A DNA stretch of 64,000 nt from Solanum dulcamara. Its lineage: Eukaryota > Streptophyta > Magnoliopsida > Solanales > Solanaceae. Location: contig NC_077243.1 in NCBI RefSeq assembly GCF_947179165.1, positions 49,058,501-49,122,500 of the forward strand, read 5' to 3'. A program made the translations under genes and the position numbers. This document shows, piece by piece, positions 11,644-23,952 of the stretch. The stretch's first letter is position 1. Each line of letters starts with the position of its first letter. The notes beneath the pieces were generated by a model, which did no database searches, was not told where the DNA came from, and saw nothing but the letters and a program-made list of their open reading frames with translations.

Positions 11644-12294
11644 GATAAATGACTAGCTAATTAGTCATTACTAGGCTTATATATGCCGCCTTAGGGGTTG
11701 GACACGTGTCCATCCCTATGACATGTGTCCATAGTTAACATGTGTCCCACTATCATCTACACACCAATCAACTTTTGCCACGTGTCTTAGTGGGGCCCAT
11801 TTAGTGGTCTAATTAAGTTAATTAATCATAATTAATTACTATTCCCCACTTAATTCCTACCACAAGTTTGTAAGTAGTTGCATTACCTACTTGCCTTTTT
11901 TATTTAAAATGCAGTCCACATATTCTAAGTAGGTGCATCACCTACTTGTTCTTTTTAGGAGGTTAGCAATTAGTCTTACCTTAAGAATATGTGTGATCCT
12001 TGCTACTTAAGATAGATGTGTAATCAGCAGCTTAATTATGTACAACATCCGAACCAGTAGCTTAATCAAGTAGGTCGATTACTATGATAAATTATTTGGC
12101 CTCGAACCCTTTCAAATCCTTCCAACCTATTTCAAACCATCACTATCCACATAGAACTAGTCTATTCAAAATATAAGGCTTTATATCCTCGCCTCCTTAG
12201 GATCATTTTGATAACATCATGGATAAAATGGATCACATGGACGCTTTAGAGGAGCTTTAAAAAGTTCTAATGTACAAAAGTATGGGATATAACA
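11644..12294 (-). repeat. Element B 3' LTR, remaining part
   Basis: It matches 19393-20041 of B's other LTR. The right edge TGGGATATAACA is followed by the polypurine tract. CACGTG-type motifs lie around 11703-11785. Confidence 0.85.
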
Positions 12295-12308
12295 TCCTTC
12301 CCCCTTTA
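12295..12308 (-). other. Polypurine tract of element B
   Basis: Minus-strand TAAAGGGGGAAGGA directly precedes the LTR start. Confidence 0.88.
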
Positions 12309-12329
12309 GAACATTCCTCCTCGAATGTT

Positions 12330-13210
12330 AACTAGCCTCATAAGGTCTAACAAAGATTTGGGGAAATCTCTGTAATAGTTATCACTTATAGTTTTCTTAT
12401 TAATCAATATAACCAATGTAGGGGTTTGGAGTACCTGTGGGTATAGGGAACAAGTGAGGATACTTGTTATTCATTTCCTCTTCGGCTTTCTAGGTCATCT
12501 CTTCTCTATTCTTGTTTCGCCACAATACTTTGACGAAAGCCACGTCCTTAGTATGCAACTTTCTCTCTTAACGATCAAGTATAGCTATAGGTTGCTCCCC
12601 ATAGGACAACTCCTCCATCGGTTGGATATCATCCATGGGAAATACTCTAGAAGGGTCTCATATACATTTTCAAAGCATTGATACATGGAAGACAGGATGT
12701 ACTTCCTCTAAATCAGATGGTAGGTCCAATTCATAGGCAACCTTAACTATCCTACGAATGATTTGATAAGGGCCAATGTACCTTGGGCTAAGCTTCCCTT
12801 TCTTGCCGAATCTCATTACACTCTTCATGGGTGACACCTTCAAGAACACCCAATCACCAACCTAAAACTCTAAGGTCGACGTCGATTATTTCCATTTCCA
12901 AGTCGGGATTTCCATCTCCAGTAATAGTCTACCAGGCTTCTGATGCTCGATCTTAACCTATTGATAAATCGTACAAGTGGCTAAGAACTCTTCTATGTCC
13001 TTTTTTAGGATATCCCACCAATATAAATATCTGAGGTCATGATACATCTTTGTTGACCTTGGATGAAAAGAATAACGGGCATGGTGTGCCTCTTCGATAA
13101 CCTGTTGTGGTAGCCCTACAATCTTAGGCACACATAATATACCCTTATATATTAACACTCCATCAGGTGTGATCTCAAATAGGGTCTTCTCCTTTTGAAG
13201 GGCACATCCC
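12330..13210 (-). pseudogene. Integrase relic of element B (core deleted)
   Basis: On the minus strand 12958-13158 encodes the HHCC zinc-binding region of a gypsy integrase (EEAHHARYSFHPRSTKMYHD ... KKDIEEFLATC). The last Cys of the CXXC is replaced (CTIYQ). The DDE catalytic core is missing: the sequence passes straight to the C-terminal part (about 12860-12400), with [44 protein letters not shown] and FVKVLWRNKN in order. In-frame stops and frameshifts are present. The tail after the core is of the chromodomain-like type found in Del/Tekay-like chromoviruses; the exact clade is my inference. Confidence 0.8.
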
Positions 13211-14840
13211 TATACTTTGCCAGAATAGGGTCCTTGTACTGGTGTTGCTTTACCTTCTCCATAATAGAGGATTCAGCAACTCCTCAAACAGAAACTCCAC
13301 CATCATCAGAATTAACCAAACGGACTCCAAGGTTAGCTAACTGGCAAATCTCACGGACTATCTCTTTCTGATCTGGCTGTACATCTACCAAACTACCCAT
13401 AGATTTATGGCTGAGTGCATTTTCTACAACATTTGCTTTTCCTAGGTGGTATAGAATGTCAACATCTTAATCCTTTAGCAACTCTAGCCATCTTCTCTGT
13501 CGTAAATTCAGCTCCTTCTACTTACAGATATATTGGAGACTTTTGTTATTCGTGTAAATATCAATATGCATGCCATGTAGATAATGCCTCTATATTTTTG
13601 AAGTATGAATTACTACTGCTAACTCAAGATCATGAGTTCAATAATTTCTTTCGTGCTTTCTAAGATGCCGAAAGGCATAGGCTATGACTCTACCATATTG
13701 CATCAATACAAAACCTAGCCCAAAATCGAAAGCATCATAATAAATGACATAGCCATCTAGTCCTTCAGGAAGAGTTAGAACTGGGGCCGTAGTCATCTTA
13801 TCTTTCACCAACTGAAAGCTTTGTTCACAAGTATCGGTCCACTGGAACTTAGTCGCCTTGTTAAAGGTGCTGAAATTGAAGCAAAGTTCTCTACGGATCT
13901 CTTGTAATATCCTTCTAGCCCTAAAAAACTACGTACCTCAGTAGGTGTTGTAGGTCTAGGTCTAGTCTTTACGGCCTCAATCTTCTGTGTATCTACTCGA
14001 ATACCATCAGCTCTAATGATATGCCCCAAGAATGCTACTGAAGTCAACCTAATTCACATTTAGAGAACTTGGCATACAACTTTTGGTACTGGAGCACTCC
14101 AAGTACCACCCTAAAATAAATTGCATGCTCCTCTTTTAATTGTTAATAGACTAGAATATCATCAATAGATACAATCATGAATAGGTCTAGGAATATCTTG
14201 AACACTCGGTTCATTAAATCCATAAACACTTCTGGAGCATTGGTCACCCCAAAAGACATCACCCTAAACTCATAATGCTCGTATCGGGTCCTGAACGCAG
14301 TCTTTGAAATATCTACTTTCTTTACCCGTATCTGATCATAGCTTGACTGCAGATTTATCTTCGAGAAATACTTAGCACCCTACAACTGGTCAAATAAATC
14401 ATCAATCCTGGGAGGAGGTATCTATTCTTTACTGTCACCTTGTTTACCTGCCTATAATCAATATAAATTCACAATGACCCATCTTTCTTTCTTATGAATA
14501 ATACAAGTGCTCCCCAAGGTGATGTGTTGGGCCTAATAAAACCCTTTTCTAACAAGTCTTTCAGTTTCCTTTTCAACTTATTCATCTTTGCGGGTGCCAT
14601 TATGTAGGGAGGAATAGATATAGGCTGAGTATCTAGCAATACTTCTATGGTGAACTCTATCTCCCGCTCAGGAGGAAGACCTGGAAGTTTATATGGAAAT
14701 ATATCTAGAAATTCATTAACTATCAGAATTGAATAAAGAATTGATACTTCTGCTTCCAAGTTATGCACACGAACAAGATGATAAATATAACCCTTTCTAA
14801 CCATCTTCCTTGCCTTGAGGTATAAAATGAACTACCCCTC
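13211..14840 (-). pseudogene. Reverse transcriptase and RNase H relic of element B
   Basis: The minus-strand pieces run from 14804 down. 14469-14804 is the N-terminal RT side (VNEFLDIFP, LPGLPPEREIEFTIEV, IMAPAKMNKLK, LLEKGFIRP, SPWGALVLFIRKKDGS). 14143-14178 holds the catalytic box SIDDILVY followed at once by a stop. 13805-14047 is the RT thumb (VAFLGHIIRADGIRVD, RSFLGLEGYYKR). The RNase H region at about 13400-13800 is heavily broken. Both catalytic aspartates are still encoded, but frameshifts and stops before and after them exclude activity. The order fits gypsy elements. Confidence 0.85.
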
Positions 14841-15245
14841 GGTGATGCCGTATTCCCCAGCTATTTTATAATTGACTCCCCTGGGAATTGAAACCAAACT
14901 ACTTTTTTTCTACGATCAACATTAGTATAACAAGAAGCTAACAAATCCATGCCCATAATAACATCAAATCTTTCATATCTAACTCTATCAAATCTGCCTT
15001 GGTGTGAATACTATATATAATAACCGAACAATCTCTACATACTTTCTTGACTATAACAGAATCTCTTACCAGTGTAGCTACCTCAAATGGTTCTATCAAT
15101 TCAGGTTTTATTCTGATTCTACTAGCAAAAAGGGAGGTATCATGATAAGGTGGAGCCTAAATCTATTAATGTTTATGCGTCTCAAGAGAATATCTATAAT
15201 ATACCTGTAACCACGTTTGGTGATGCCTTCTAGTCCTGTCTATTA
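14841..15245 (-). pseudogene. Protease relic of element B
   Basis: Between the gag knuckle and RT, minus-strand translation in mixed frames gives weak counterparts of a gypsy aspartic protease (STLSYVTP-like start near 15130 and an LGMDWL-like piece near 14960). No intact active-site triad is visible and stops are frequent. Position is the main evidence. Confidence 0.5.
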
Positions 15246-16635
15246 GCCAAGGCATATATGCAATTCAAAGGGCCGCTAGAACTAGGATCTCCACCATGGC
15301 CTACTGGTGTTTGGTTACCCAGCCCCATAGGGCGCATAGCCATAAAAGAAGATAAACTAGCAACTGACCCAGTAGGCTTAGTTGCACCACCAAGACTACC
15401 CCCGAATGGACACTCCTTCATAATATGGCCTTGACGGCCACAAGTAAAGAAAGCACCTGTAGCAAAATGGCATTCCCCAAAATGAGGCCTACCACAATAA
15501 GAACATCAGCAAAGGTGGCCTCAACTAGCGCGAACTCCTATTTATCTGTGAACCTGAAACCCTGGAGCTCTAATCGACTCCTAAATACCCTGTGCTATCG
15601 AATATCCTACCTGTGAACTATGGGGGTTCCACGCGAGCTGGCTGAGAAGGATATCTGCTATACTGCTGAGGCTGCTAGCCATGCAACTCACCCGAATAAC
15701 CAACCGATCTAGCTTTCTTATGCTGGCCTCTGTCATGATCTCTATCGGGCTGACGCCCTCTATGCCGATCCTTTGCCCCCTGTGCATATTCCTGTATCCG
15801 AGTAATATCCATACCTGGATAAAAAGCCATTACCATACAGCTATCAGTCAAATAACGATCCAACACCATCACATAATGATGCACTCTATAAACCGTATAA
15901 TCTACAATAGTGAGTGCATGTCTTGCCAATGAATCAGACTCATGACTATAATCTCGAACACTCCTTCCATTCTGCTTCAAATATAAGAATCTATTAACTT
16001 TGGTTCGTCTCATCTCCAGAGGTAGAAAGTGGCCAAAGAAGGCCTCCACAAACTCATCCCATATTGCTGGAGGAGCACCCTTACCCTAGACAACTCCTAC
16101 GATTCAGACCAATTAACGGCTACGTCACGCAGCTGATATGAAGCCAACTCAATAGTTTCAACATCAAAAGCCCTAATTATCGTAAGTGTACACTACACCT
16201 ATCGAATAAACTCCTACAGGTCATCCGCAGGCCTCGACCCATAGAACTCTGGGCGGGTTACTAAGCAAGAAGTCATGAACCCTTACACTATCATGTCTAT
16301 CTACATAATTAACTCCTAGCCCATGCTTGCGAGCCTGCCCTACCACTAATCTAGTCAGTAAGAAAACTGCATCTCTCATGGCCCTATCCTCCGCCCTTAG
16401 CTAGGGAAGGAGGCTCAGGTACTGGGGCCTCAGGAGTTCGCGGTGGAGCCACCCCCTGATCTGTAGCTTCTGCTTCTCTAAGTTCCTCTGGAGGTGGTGG
16501 CATAGCAAAGCTCACTGACTGAAGTATAATCTCGAGCACGGACTGGGCACGAGCCCTAGTAACTCTCTGAGTCTAACTGGTCTCTCCTGCTACTGATTTG
16601 CCCTTCTGGGCAACTGTCACTTTCTTTGGAGGCAT
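15246..16635 (-). pseudogene. gag relic of element B
   Basis: The frame starts at 16635 with MPPKKVTVAQKGKS, nearly the same start as in element A, about 155 bp inside the primer site. Stops interrupt the first 200 codons. The stretch 15675-16049 keeps the retrotransposon gag core (FFGHFLPLEMRR, FLYLKQNGRSVRDYS, RYLTDSCMVMAFYPGMD). The zinc knuckle near 15420-15500 reads FFTCGRQGHIMKEC, so the first Cys is lost. A lacks this core, so B shows what A has deleted. Confidence 0.82.
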
Positions 16636-16791
16636 CGCTGTAAACATGATAATCCATTAGGGAGGAATTGTCCTAATAATATAGCTCTATCACACTAAAC
16701 GTCTGGTAGCCTCCTATTTATAGATGTGGTGCACAACACACCGATAAACAAGACTCTATTAGATATGGTCTATAAAAACTTTGAGGGTGAA

Positions 16792-16804
16792 CTGCTCTGA
16801 TACA
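16792..16804 (-). other. Primer binding site, element B
   Basis: Minus-strand TGTATCAGAGCAG lies a few bases inside the LTR edge. It is the initiator-Met-tRNA type with one change from TGGTATCAGAGCAG. Confidence 0.82.
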
Positions 16805-16809
16805 AATTT

Positions 16810-19800
16810 TGTCACGACCCAACCCCATGGGTGGTGACTAGTGCCCAAGATGGGCAGTCATATACATATCTATTAGACATCATTAAACTGAAACCAAACA
16901 CAATATAGAGACTTTGTAAAAAAAACATCATCTCAAGCGTTACATACATATATCAGGGTAACCTGTCTACTAAGAATTCACAATCAATTAAAATATCATA
17001 ATACATGAGCTGAAAAGGTTGTCACTACATACAATATCCAAAAATATGTACATACGCAAGTCGACAAGGCTATCTCTATGAATTGGAACATCCCAAAATA
17101 CAAGTTATATAGGCATAACTGAACACATATATACATAATCCACACCTATATCTACAGACTTGTAAGAGTATTAACAATAGCATATGATGGGACAGGGCCC
17201 TACTGTACCCCTAGAAAACAAAATATATACAACAAAAGGATTTGTACTAAAAGTCTAGGCTCCGAAATAATGGATCACTCCAAAACACCTGACTAGAAAT
17301 CTTAAGGTGGCGGATCCCCAAAATGAGTATTTGTACCTGCGGGCATGAAACGCAGCCCCCTTCCCGAAGGAAGAGGATCAGTACAAGAAATGTAATGAGT
17401 ATATAAAACATGAAATACAATAAGAAAGATCATAACTGAAGTAGAGAGGCTAGGAGACAAGTATGATAATCAAGAACTCACTGTACCTGTGCCTTACTGA
17501 ACAAATCATGCATATAATTGTCATATATCTTACCCAGACCATTATGGGACTCAGTTCCATAATTGTATCACCATATTATCGTATCATCATATATATATCC
17601 ATACTCGACCCTCTAGTAAGGGACTCGATGACCAAAGTTGTGCGCACGTATACCGTACTCGGCTCATCATGGGACTCAGTACCATAACCATATCATTGTA
17701 TTATTATATTATCATATAGCATACGCGGCCCCCTAGTGAGGGACTTAGTAGGTAATGTAGTAAAATGTGCATGATAACATACCCAGCCTGGGACTCGATG
17801 AAAGATGTAATAAAAGTATGGACGAGCAGAGAAGTAAGTAACCATATGCATTTAGATCATTATTTGAGACTCCATAGATAAGTAAGACTAATCAATACTT
17901 GAGTTTCTGGGTGATAGTCATGTTCAGTACTCTTTGGATGTCATTATGAACATTATTAGATAAAGCCTCAAGGATCATAGACACGTATCAAGATAACGCG
18001 AGACAGCTTATGAAAGTTAAGGACACTAATCATTATAGAGTCCTTAAGATTAGGGACTTTCATATACCAACTACTGTGCCATTAGAAGAATCAAAGGCAG
18101 TAGCTCAACGACTTTAAGAGTTTTAACGTCAAGAAGTGAATAATAATCATGAATCCTACTCAGAACTTATGAACGGAATTACCCCAAAGCTTATATCATA
18201 TATCACTTATATCTAAGACATGCCAAAAGAAAGAAGGGATAACTTTACAAAACTTTAGTATTTATTTGCAACACAACACGTATACGCTACCCGAATGAAT
18301 CCTAACCTATATTACAATGTCAAGAACTATGGTTAAGCTACAGACAGACTCAAACATGTCCCAACATTAGCAATTCCTTTTTAGATAATTAGGCGACGTT
18401 TTCCTTATATTCAACCAACTATATAATAACTAAGCCAACATTAATAACTGCACGTTCAAGTACTATAGCAAGTCTATTCAAGAAAAGACTTGACAATATT
18501 CTGAACAGCCCGTACAACATTTTAAACAGCCCCACATTGACAACATTCGATAACTATCCACATATGACTACCACATATTCAAGTTATCTTTAATGATCCA
18601 TAGTCTTAACGTTTCATCGAGACAACCCTACAACAGCCCAACCAACATATAACATAATGCATAACTTTAACTATCATTAATCTTCCAAACTCAACAAGAA
18701 CAACAACAACATATCAAAGCAACCTTCAACTAACGACGTAAGGAGATGCCCGATACTCTCATGAACACCTACGAACACGCCAGCAACCCACCTTTGATTC
18801 TTACACGTTATTTCATACAATATTTTTATCTAATTTATTGGCATATAACAGCAGCCACACGATGGCAACATCACCCATTCAAAAATAAGAAAACATTGTC
18901 AACATTACACCAAGTTCTACAGCAGCCCATAAACCATTAGAAGTTCAACTTTAGCCATTTAATTCCTTCATCCTCATCACATAATCCATGATAACAACAA
19001 CTAAAATACTAAATACAATCAGCTCGGCAACTTTAATTAAAATAGCCCCTATGACTTCAACAACACTCTAACACCAACATTCACTATTTCATCCATACAA
19101 TTCACATTTACATATTCACCACACGCAAATTCATCCGTAAACATATAGAAAATGATTAACTCTTACCTTAACAAATTGTCTCCTTAAGTTGGCTAAAACT
19201 CGTGGATTACACTTTAGGCCTTCTTGCTGCTTCAATGATTAATTCACGTTGTTAATCACCTCTGATTGATTGAAAATACCTTAGAGAATTAATTTATGGA
19301 TCAAAATTTGGGACCTTGATTTGCTTCAGCCATGGCCGTGAGTTGCCATGGTTTGGACTCTCTTTCTTTCTCTCTAGGTTAGGTTGAAGAAGAATGAGAT
19401 AAATGACTAGCTAATTAGGCATTACTATGCTTATAGGGGTTGGACACATGTCCACCCTTATGCCATGTGTCCCAATGTCATCCACACACTAATCAGCTTC
19501 ATCCATGTGTCTTGGTGGGGCCCACTTAGTGATCTAATTAAGGTAATTAATCATAATTAATCACTAATCCCCACTTAATTCCTGCTACAAGTTTATGTAG
19601 TTGTATCACCTACTTGACCTTTTCATTTAAAATGCAGTACACATATTTTTAGTAGGTGCATCACCTATTTGAAGTAGGTACATCGCCTACTTATTTTTTT
19701 AGGAGGTTAGCAATTAGTCTTACCTTAAGAATCTGTGTAATTCTTTCTACTTAAGCTAGACATGTAATCAAGCAGCTTAATTATGTAAGAAATCTGACCT

Positions 19801-20041
19801 GGTAGCTTAAGCAAGTCGGTTGATTACTATGAAAAATTATTTAGCCTCGAACCCTTTTCAAATCCTTTCAAACCTATTTCAAACCATCACTATCCATATT
19901 GAACTAGTCTATGTAAAATATGAGGTGTTACATCCTCCCCTCCTTAGGATCATTTTGATAATATCATGGATAACATGGATCATATGAACGCTTTATAGGA
20001 GCTTAAAAAATGTTCCATTGTACAAAAGTATGGGATATAAC
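16810..20041 (-). repeat. Element B 5' LTR
   Basis: About 3.2 kb from TGTCACGACCCAACCCC to GGGATATAAC. It shares with the A/H LTRs the end sequence, the CGCAGCCCCC...TGCGGGCATG block (17340-17370) and modules like GGCCCCCTAGTGAGGGACT (17580-17790). The middle (18000-19100) is much more diverged. Direct-repeat phrases around AAGTAGGTGCATCACCTA lie at 19590-19690. Confidence 0.85.
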
Positions 20042-20344
20042 GTCAATATTATTTTCCTATTGAGTTGCATTCAATTATTTATGATCTATAAAGTATTGAC
20101 TTATCCCATATTTGCAGGCCTTACTTTGAGTTGAGATATTTCTGTATGTATTCCCTTGATTATTTTTTAGTATGTTTCTTTTAGCCATTTTACGTACCTT
20201 ACATTTGATGTACTGACGCCATTCGATACTACATTATTTCATGATGAAGATACAAGTGATAGAAATCCTAAACAGGCTCATCATTGAAGATCAGTTTCCT
20301 TCCAGTATTTGGTGAGACCTCCTTGCATTCAGAGGAACTCTTTG
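20042..20344 (+). repeat. LTR-like fragment between elements B and C
   Basis: About 300 bp belongs to neither neighbour. Its style (GATACTACATTATTTC, then CTCCTTGCATTCAGAGGAAC) resembles the 3' part of other plant gypsy LTRs on the plus strand, but no end is present. It may be the target into which B and C inserted. Confidence 0.4.
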
Positions 20345-20669
20345 TGTTACACCCCACACTCTCGAGCTCGGAATGTCTCTTAAGTTCTTTAGACATTATC
20401 ATGTGAGCCGGATAAGCTACAACACTATCAAATGACTCCAAGGAAGGAGAATGTGTTACCCCATAGTAGAGAAGGTTGGAAATAGAGTCATAAGAATCCG
20501 GAAGGAATTGGAGGCTAAATAATGAATCGTAGGATTCGATTTACCTACGTAAGCTACCAACTTAGACATTTTACATACTTGAGTTTCTTAAGGACATACC
20601 AAGCTTACGTAGCATGGATTACATAGGCTCCTAAAATAAGACGAGAATATGAACCCACGAGAAAAGGGA

Positions 20670-20885
20670 AAAGACGACACGTGGAAGCCAATAGAGGAGC
20701 AACACGTGGCAGCACCTCAAGCAAGCAGGTGACTCACCTACTTAGGGTCAAGTAGGTGACCCACCTACTTGGGAGGTGGGGCCCACAAGGAGACGTGGCA
20801 GCCTAGGGGTAAGGCATGGATCTGTGGCCCAATAGGGGCTGGACACGTGTCACCTCCTAGGACCACATATATACATGTATATGTG
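20670..20885 (+). promoter_or_regulatory. Predicted LTR promoter: G-box cluster and TATA box
   Basis: GACACGTGG, ACACGTGGC and GGACACGTGTCACC (CACGTG cores) lie in the 200 bp before TATATACATGTATATG at 20868. In between lies the pair CACCTACTT...AAGTAGGTG...CACCTACTT. The same order occurs in other LTR copies, e.g. 44040-44230. CACGTG is the plant G-box/ABRE core bound by bZIP and bHLH factors. Promoter activity is inferred, not shown. Confidence 0.6.
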
Positions 20886-23433
20886 TCTTATACTTCAGTT
20901 CTGATCCATTAAACTTCTGCAAAAACTCAAGAACAAACCCTAGAACAAGAGAGAAAAACATGATGGCTTGGAGGAGAAAAATAGGTACGTCCCGATTTTG
21001 CTCCGTAAATTATTTATATAAGGTATTATTATATCAAGTGGAGGTGTTTAACAATGTATCTTACCTATTTGGGGCAGCAAAAACTAGTAACAAGCAGCCA
21101 CAACATTTCAGCCGTGTCAAGGAGGTTCCGAAGTTAATTTTCAGCATGTTTGGAAGGCCATTTGATAAGCTATGGCTTGATTCTCTTCTCCCACGTTTTG
21201 TTAAGGGTTTTTCCATGTTATTAGGGTGTTAATAATGTAAACTTAAGGTTTGGAGCAGCACCAAATGGACAGCAAACAGTCCACTCCGTTTCAGCACATC
21301 AAGAGATTTTCCGAGGCGGATTTTGGCGTGTTTTGGCCAATTTCGGGAAAGGTAAGGTTTTACCTTCTAATTTGAAGTTTATGGGGATGTTATGTAGTGT
21401 TTTACACCTTTTATACTGCTGGAAGTATAAAAAAAGTCGTGGAAATGCTCGACGATAGAAACAATCGAAATTGAAGTCGTAGTAGTTAAATTATAGTCAA
21501 AATGGGGTGTTGTGCGTGTGGGGTGCTGCTGCAGGTGTGTGGCGATGTGTTGCAGGGCCTAAATGTATTTCAAAAGGTTTGTGGGTGCTTCTGATTGCAT
21601 CCACACGACCCCTCGTTTCGTATAATTGAAGGTTTTGCGAAACAAAGATTAAAAGCCCTATTTTGGTATTACAATTTTCAGCAAGTTGGGTGGAGTTTAT
21701 ATTGTGTAATGTTGCCATGTTCTACTTGTATATGAGCTGCAGGTTGTGGTTGTTGGTTGGTTATAGTAATTAGGTATGTAATTGGGAATTCGGATAGGGC
21801 ATATTATAGGAGAGATGCTGTCCAATTTCCGGTAACTCTTTTAAATGAGTTAAGGAACTAGTCGAAGAGGCGAGCGAGGAAATGAGTTATGTGAATACCA
21901 AGGTGCAACCGAAGGCGCTGAAAAGTTTAAGGTTGTTGATACTCGACTTTCTTCCATGTTAAATAGGTTTGGAGGACGACTACGTGGACGTGATTAAGAG
22001 AATTTCATACGAGGTATGTGAAGCTTTCTTTTGGCGTATTTTTGGAATAAGTATGTAGAGCTATCTTTCTTTTCTTTTGACATGTCTTAGATGTAAGTTA
22101 TGAATGATATGTATGTGATATTTGGGATTCAATCCATTCATAAAGCCCTGAATATAAGTCGAAACTCTGATTTACTTTTTGATGTTAGAACTCCCGCAAT
22201 AGCTGGGTTGTTGCCTTTATGTCTTCTATGTGATGAAAAGTAGTACATGAAAGCCTATCTCTTCTTTCCTTTAGAATGACTTAATTTTAAGTAAAATGAT
22301 ATATGATATGGGTTTAGAGGTAATTCCAGTTATGAGCTCTGAGTGTAACTCATGACTTGTAGTCACTTCTAAACATTCATAGTCTGAAAGTAATCAAATT
22401 ACTATTCTTGAGCCTGTTATATAATGAATAGTAAGTGGAGGTACCAACTCTTCTTTTTAAAGGCTCTGAAATGATAAATGCGTCTGATTGCATAAGTTGA
22501 GTCTTTAACTAGATAAATTGTGTTTCTAATTGCATAGACTATATTTCTGATTGCATAAATTGTGTGGCATTATCTTGATGCATGTTTGTGATCCCTGAAG
22601 CCCCAACTGATGTAAGTCCTAATGACATCTAAAGGGGTACCTCGGATAATTACTCCCCTAGTCTTCAGGTGACGGTTCACTTGACTGTTTTATCGAGTCT
22701 CAAATAATGACTTAGTTGCATATGGTTTTCTACTACTCTACTCATGCATACTGTAACTCATCCTTCACCACGTCCCACGATGGGCCGGGAATTGTTATCG
22801 TGTACAGTTTTACTATTTCTTTCACCGCGTCCTGGGCTAAATTTGTACAGTTCCATGCACGAGGAGACGATTCCGTACGTGAGGTGTGATATATGTTATA
22901 TGTTATGACGATACGATTATTCACCGAGTCCCGGGCTGGCTGTAATATGATGGTCTATGTGGCGAAATAAGGAAAGAACACCGAGTCCCTCCTTAGAGGG
23001 TCGGATACAATATGTATATTATGATGGTACGCTATAGACGTATACCACTCCATTCACCAAGTCCCTCACTAAAGGGCCGAACACTTTATGTAGGCATACA
23101 TATGAGAGTACAGTGATACATTTGTGACCCTGAGCCCCGTAGTGAATCGGATGTAATACAATGACATACACGATGATATGATACCGTATACGATGATATG
23201 ATGAAATGAAATGCATGATGATAAGATGATATGTGAATATGAGGAAATGATTATGACACCGCGTTCACTAGAGGGCTGGGCATAGCATATGATGATGTGT
23301 ATGATTTACGGGTCCTAAGGTGCAGGTACAGTAATTCGTTAAATTGTTATACTTGTCCCCTACATCCCTATTTTAGTTATGGTCTTAGTTACGATGTGTT
23401 ATGCTTTACATACTCAGTACATATATCGTACTG

Positions 23434-23453
23434 ACCCCCCTTTTCTCAGGGGG
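23434..23453 (+). other. Conserved LTR hairpin 1
   Basis: CCCCCCTTTTCTCAGGGGG can fold as a C-run/G-run stem. It is followed by CTGCGTTTCATGCCCGCAGG, itself able to pair TGCG with CGCA. It is present in all large LTRs, e.g. reverse-complemented at 8680-8700 and 49310-49325. Confidence 0.6.
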
Positions 23454-23603
23454 CTGCGTTTCATGCCCGCAGGTACAAATGTTTATTCTGGAGATCCGTC
23501 ACCTTAGGAGTTCCTCTTAGCTATGTCGGAAGTGCTTTACTGTTCTGGAGCCTATTTTTTGATACTGGTCACTTAATGTATATATTTGTACATTCAGGGG
23601 TAC

Positions 23604-23623
23604 GGCGGGGGCCCTATCCCGCC
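23604..23623 (+). other. Conserved LTR hairpin 2
   Basis: GGCGGG and CCCGCC are perfect complements separated by eight bases. The same hairpin recurs in each large LTR (e.g. 35470-35490, 46910-46932, and reverse-complemented near 49137 and 53757), despite divergence around it. Confidence 0.65.
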
Positions 23624-23887
23624 ATATGTTGCTGTTAATATTCCTAGAGGTCTGTAGACATATGGATGTGGGTTATTTGTGAGTTCGTTTCTATTGTGCC
23701 TATACGGCATGTTGTGAATGTTTTTTTGTTATAGCAGCCTTGTCGGCTTGCATAACCTTATGTGTTATGAGACGAGTGAAAGTGGCCATACGTACAAGAA
23801 AAAGTTTTAACTCATTGGGGTGTTGTGTGAGTAGTATCACCTTGTTCATGGTTCAATATGACTACAACTGATAGGTTGGTATACGGG

Positions 23888-23902
23888 GGTCCAGGTCGGA
23901 CC
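23888..23902 (+). other. Conserved LTR hairpin 3 near the 3' terminus
   Basis: GGTCC AGGTC GGACC is a perfect 5-bp stem about 30 bp before the LTR end. It recurs at 38077-38092 and 47197-47212. Confidence 0.6.
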
Positions 23903-23938
23903 CCAGTCGCGGCCTATAGGGTTGGGTCGTGACAGAAG

Positions 23939-23952
23939 TGGTATCAAAGTAG
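23939..23952 (+). other. Primer binding site, element C
   Basis: TGGTATCAAAGTAG lies four bases after the LTR end GTGACA and matches the initiator-Met-tRNA site with small changes. Confidence 0.85.

Larger units (their letters stand above)
11644..20041 (-). mobile_element. Element B: degraded gypsy-type element with gag and pol relics
   Basis: The order is truncated 3' LTR (11644-12294), polypurine tract, pol and gag relics reading leftward, primer site (16792-16804) and 5' LTR (16810-20041). The start of its left LTR was displaced beyond the window by the insertion of A: 11644 onward resumes at the point matching about 19393 in the right LTR (GATAAATGACTAGC). LTRs begin TGTTATATCCC and end GGGTTGGGTCGTGACA, related to but distinct from the A/H group. 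B is the only copy here with RT, RNase H and protease traces next to this LTR type. Confidence 0.85.
20345..23934 (+). repeat. Element C 5' LTR
   Basis: 3,590 bp from TGTTACACCCCACACTC to GGGTTGGGTCGTGACA, the best plus-strand example of this LTR family. In order it has CACGTG motifs (20680-20860), a TATA-like stretch (20867-20882) and a transcribed-looking leader. It then has a region with AGGTAAG-like sites, the module array (about 22790-23280) and 3'-terminal hairpins (23434-23453, 23604-23623, 23888-23902). Confidence 0.9.

Noticed and set aside
20960..21232. 90-codon ORF just after a TATA box and leader, resembling a small host gene
   Set aside because: It lies entirely within the LTR of element C, and the matching positions in other LTRs are not open. 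Treated as LTR leader sequence.
23939..23952. tRNA gene suggested by TGGTATCAGAGC-like words
   Set aside because: Only the 3'-end complement of a tRNA is present, at the position of a primer binding site; no cloverleaf can be formed around it.
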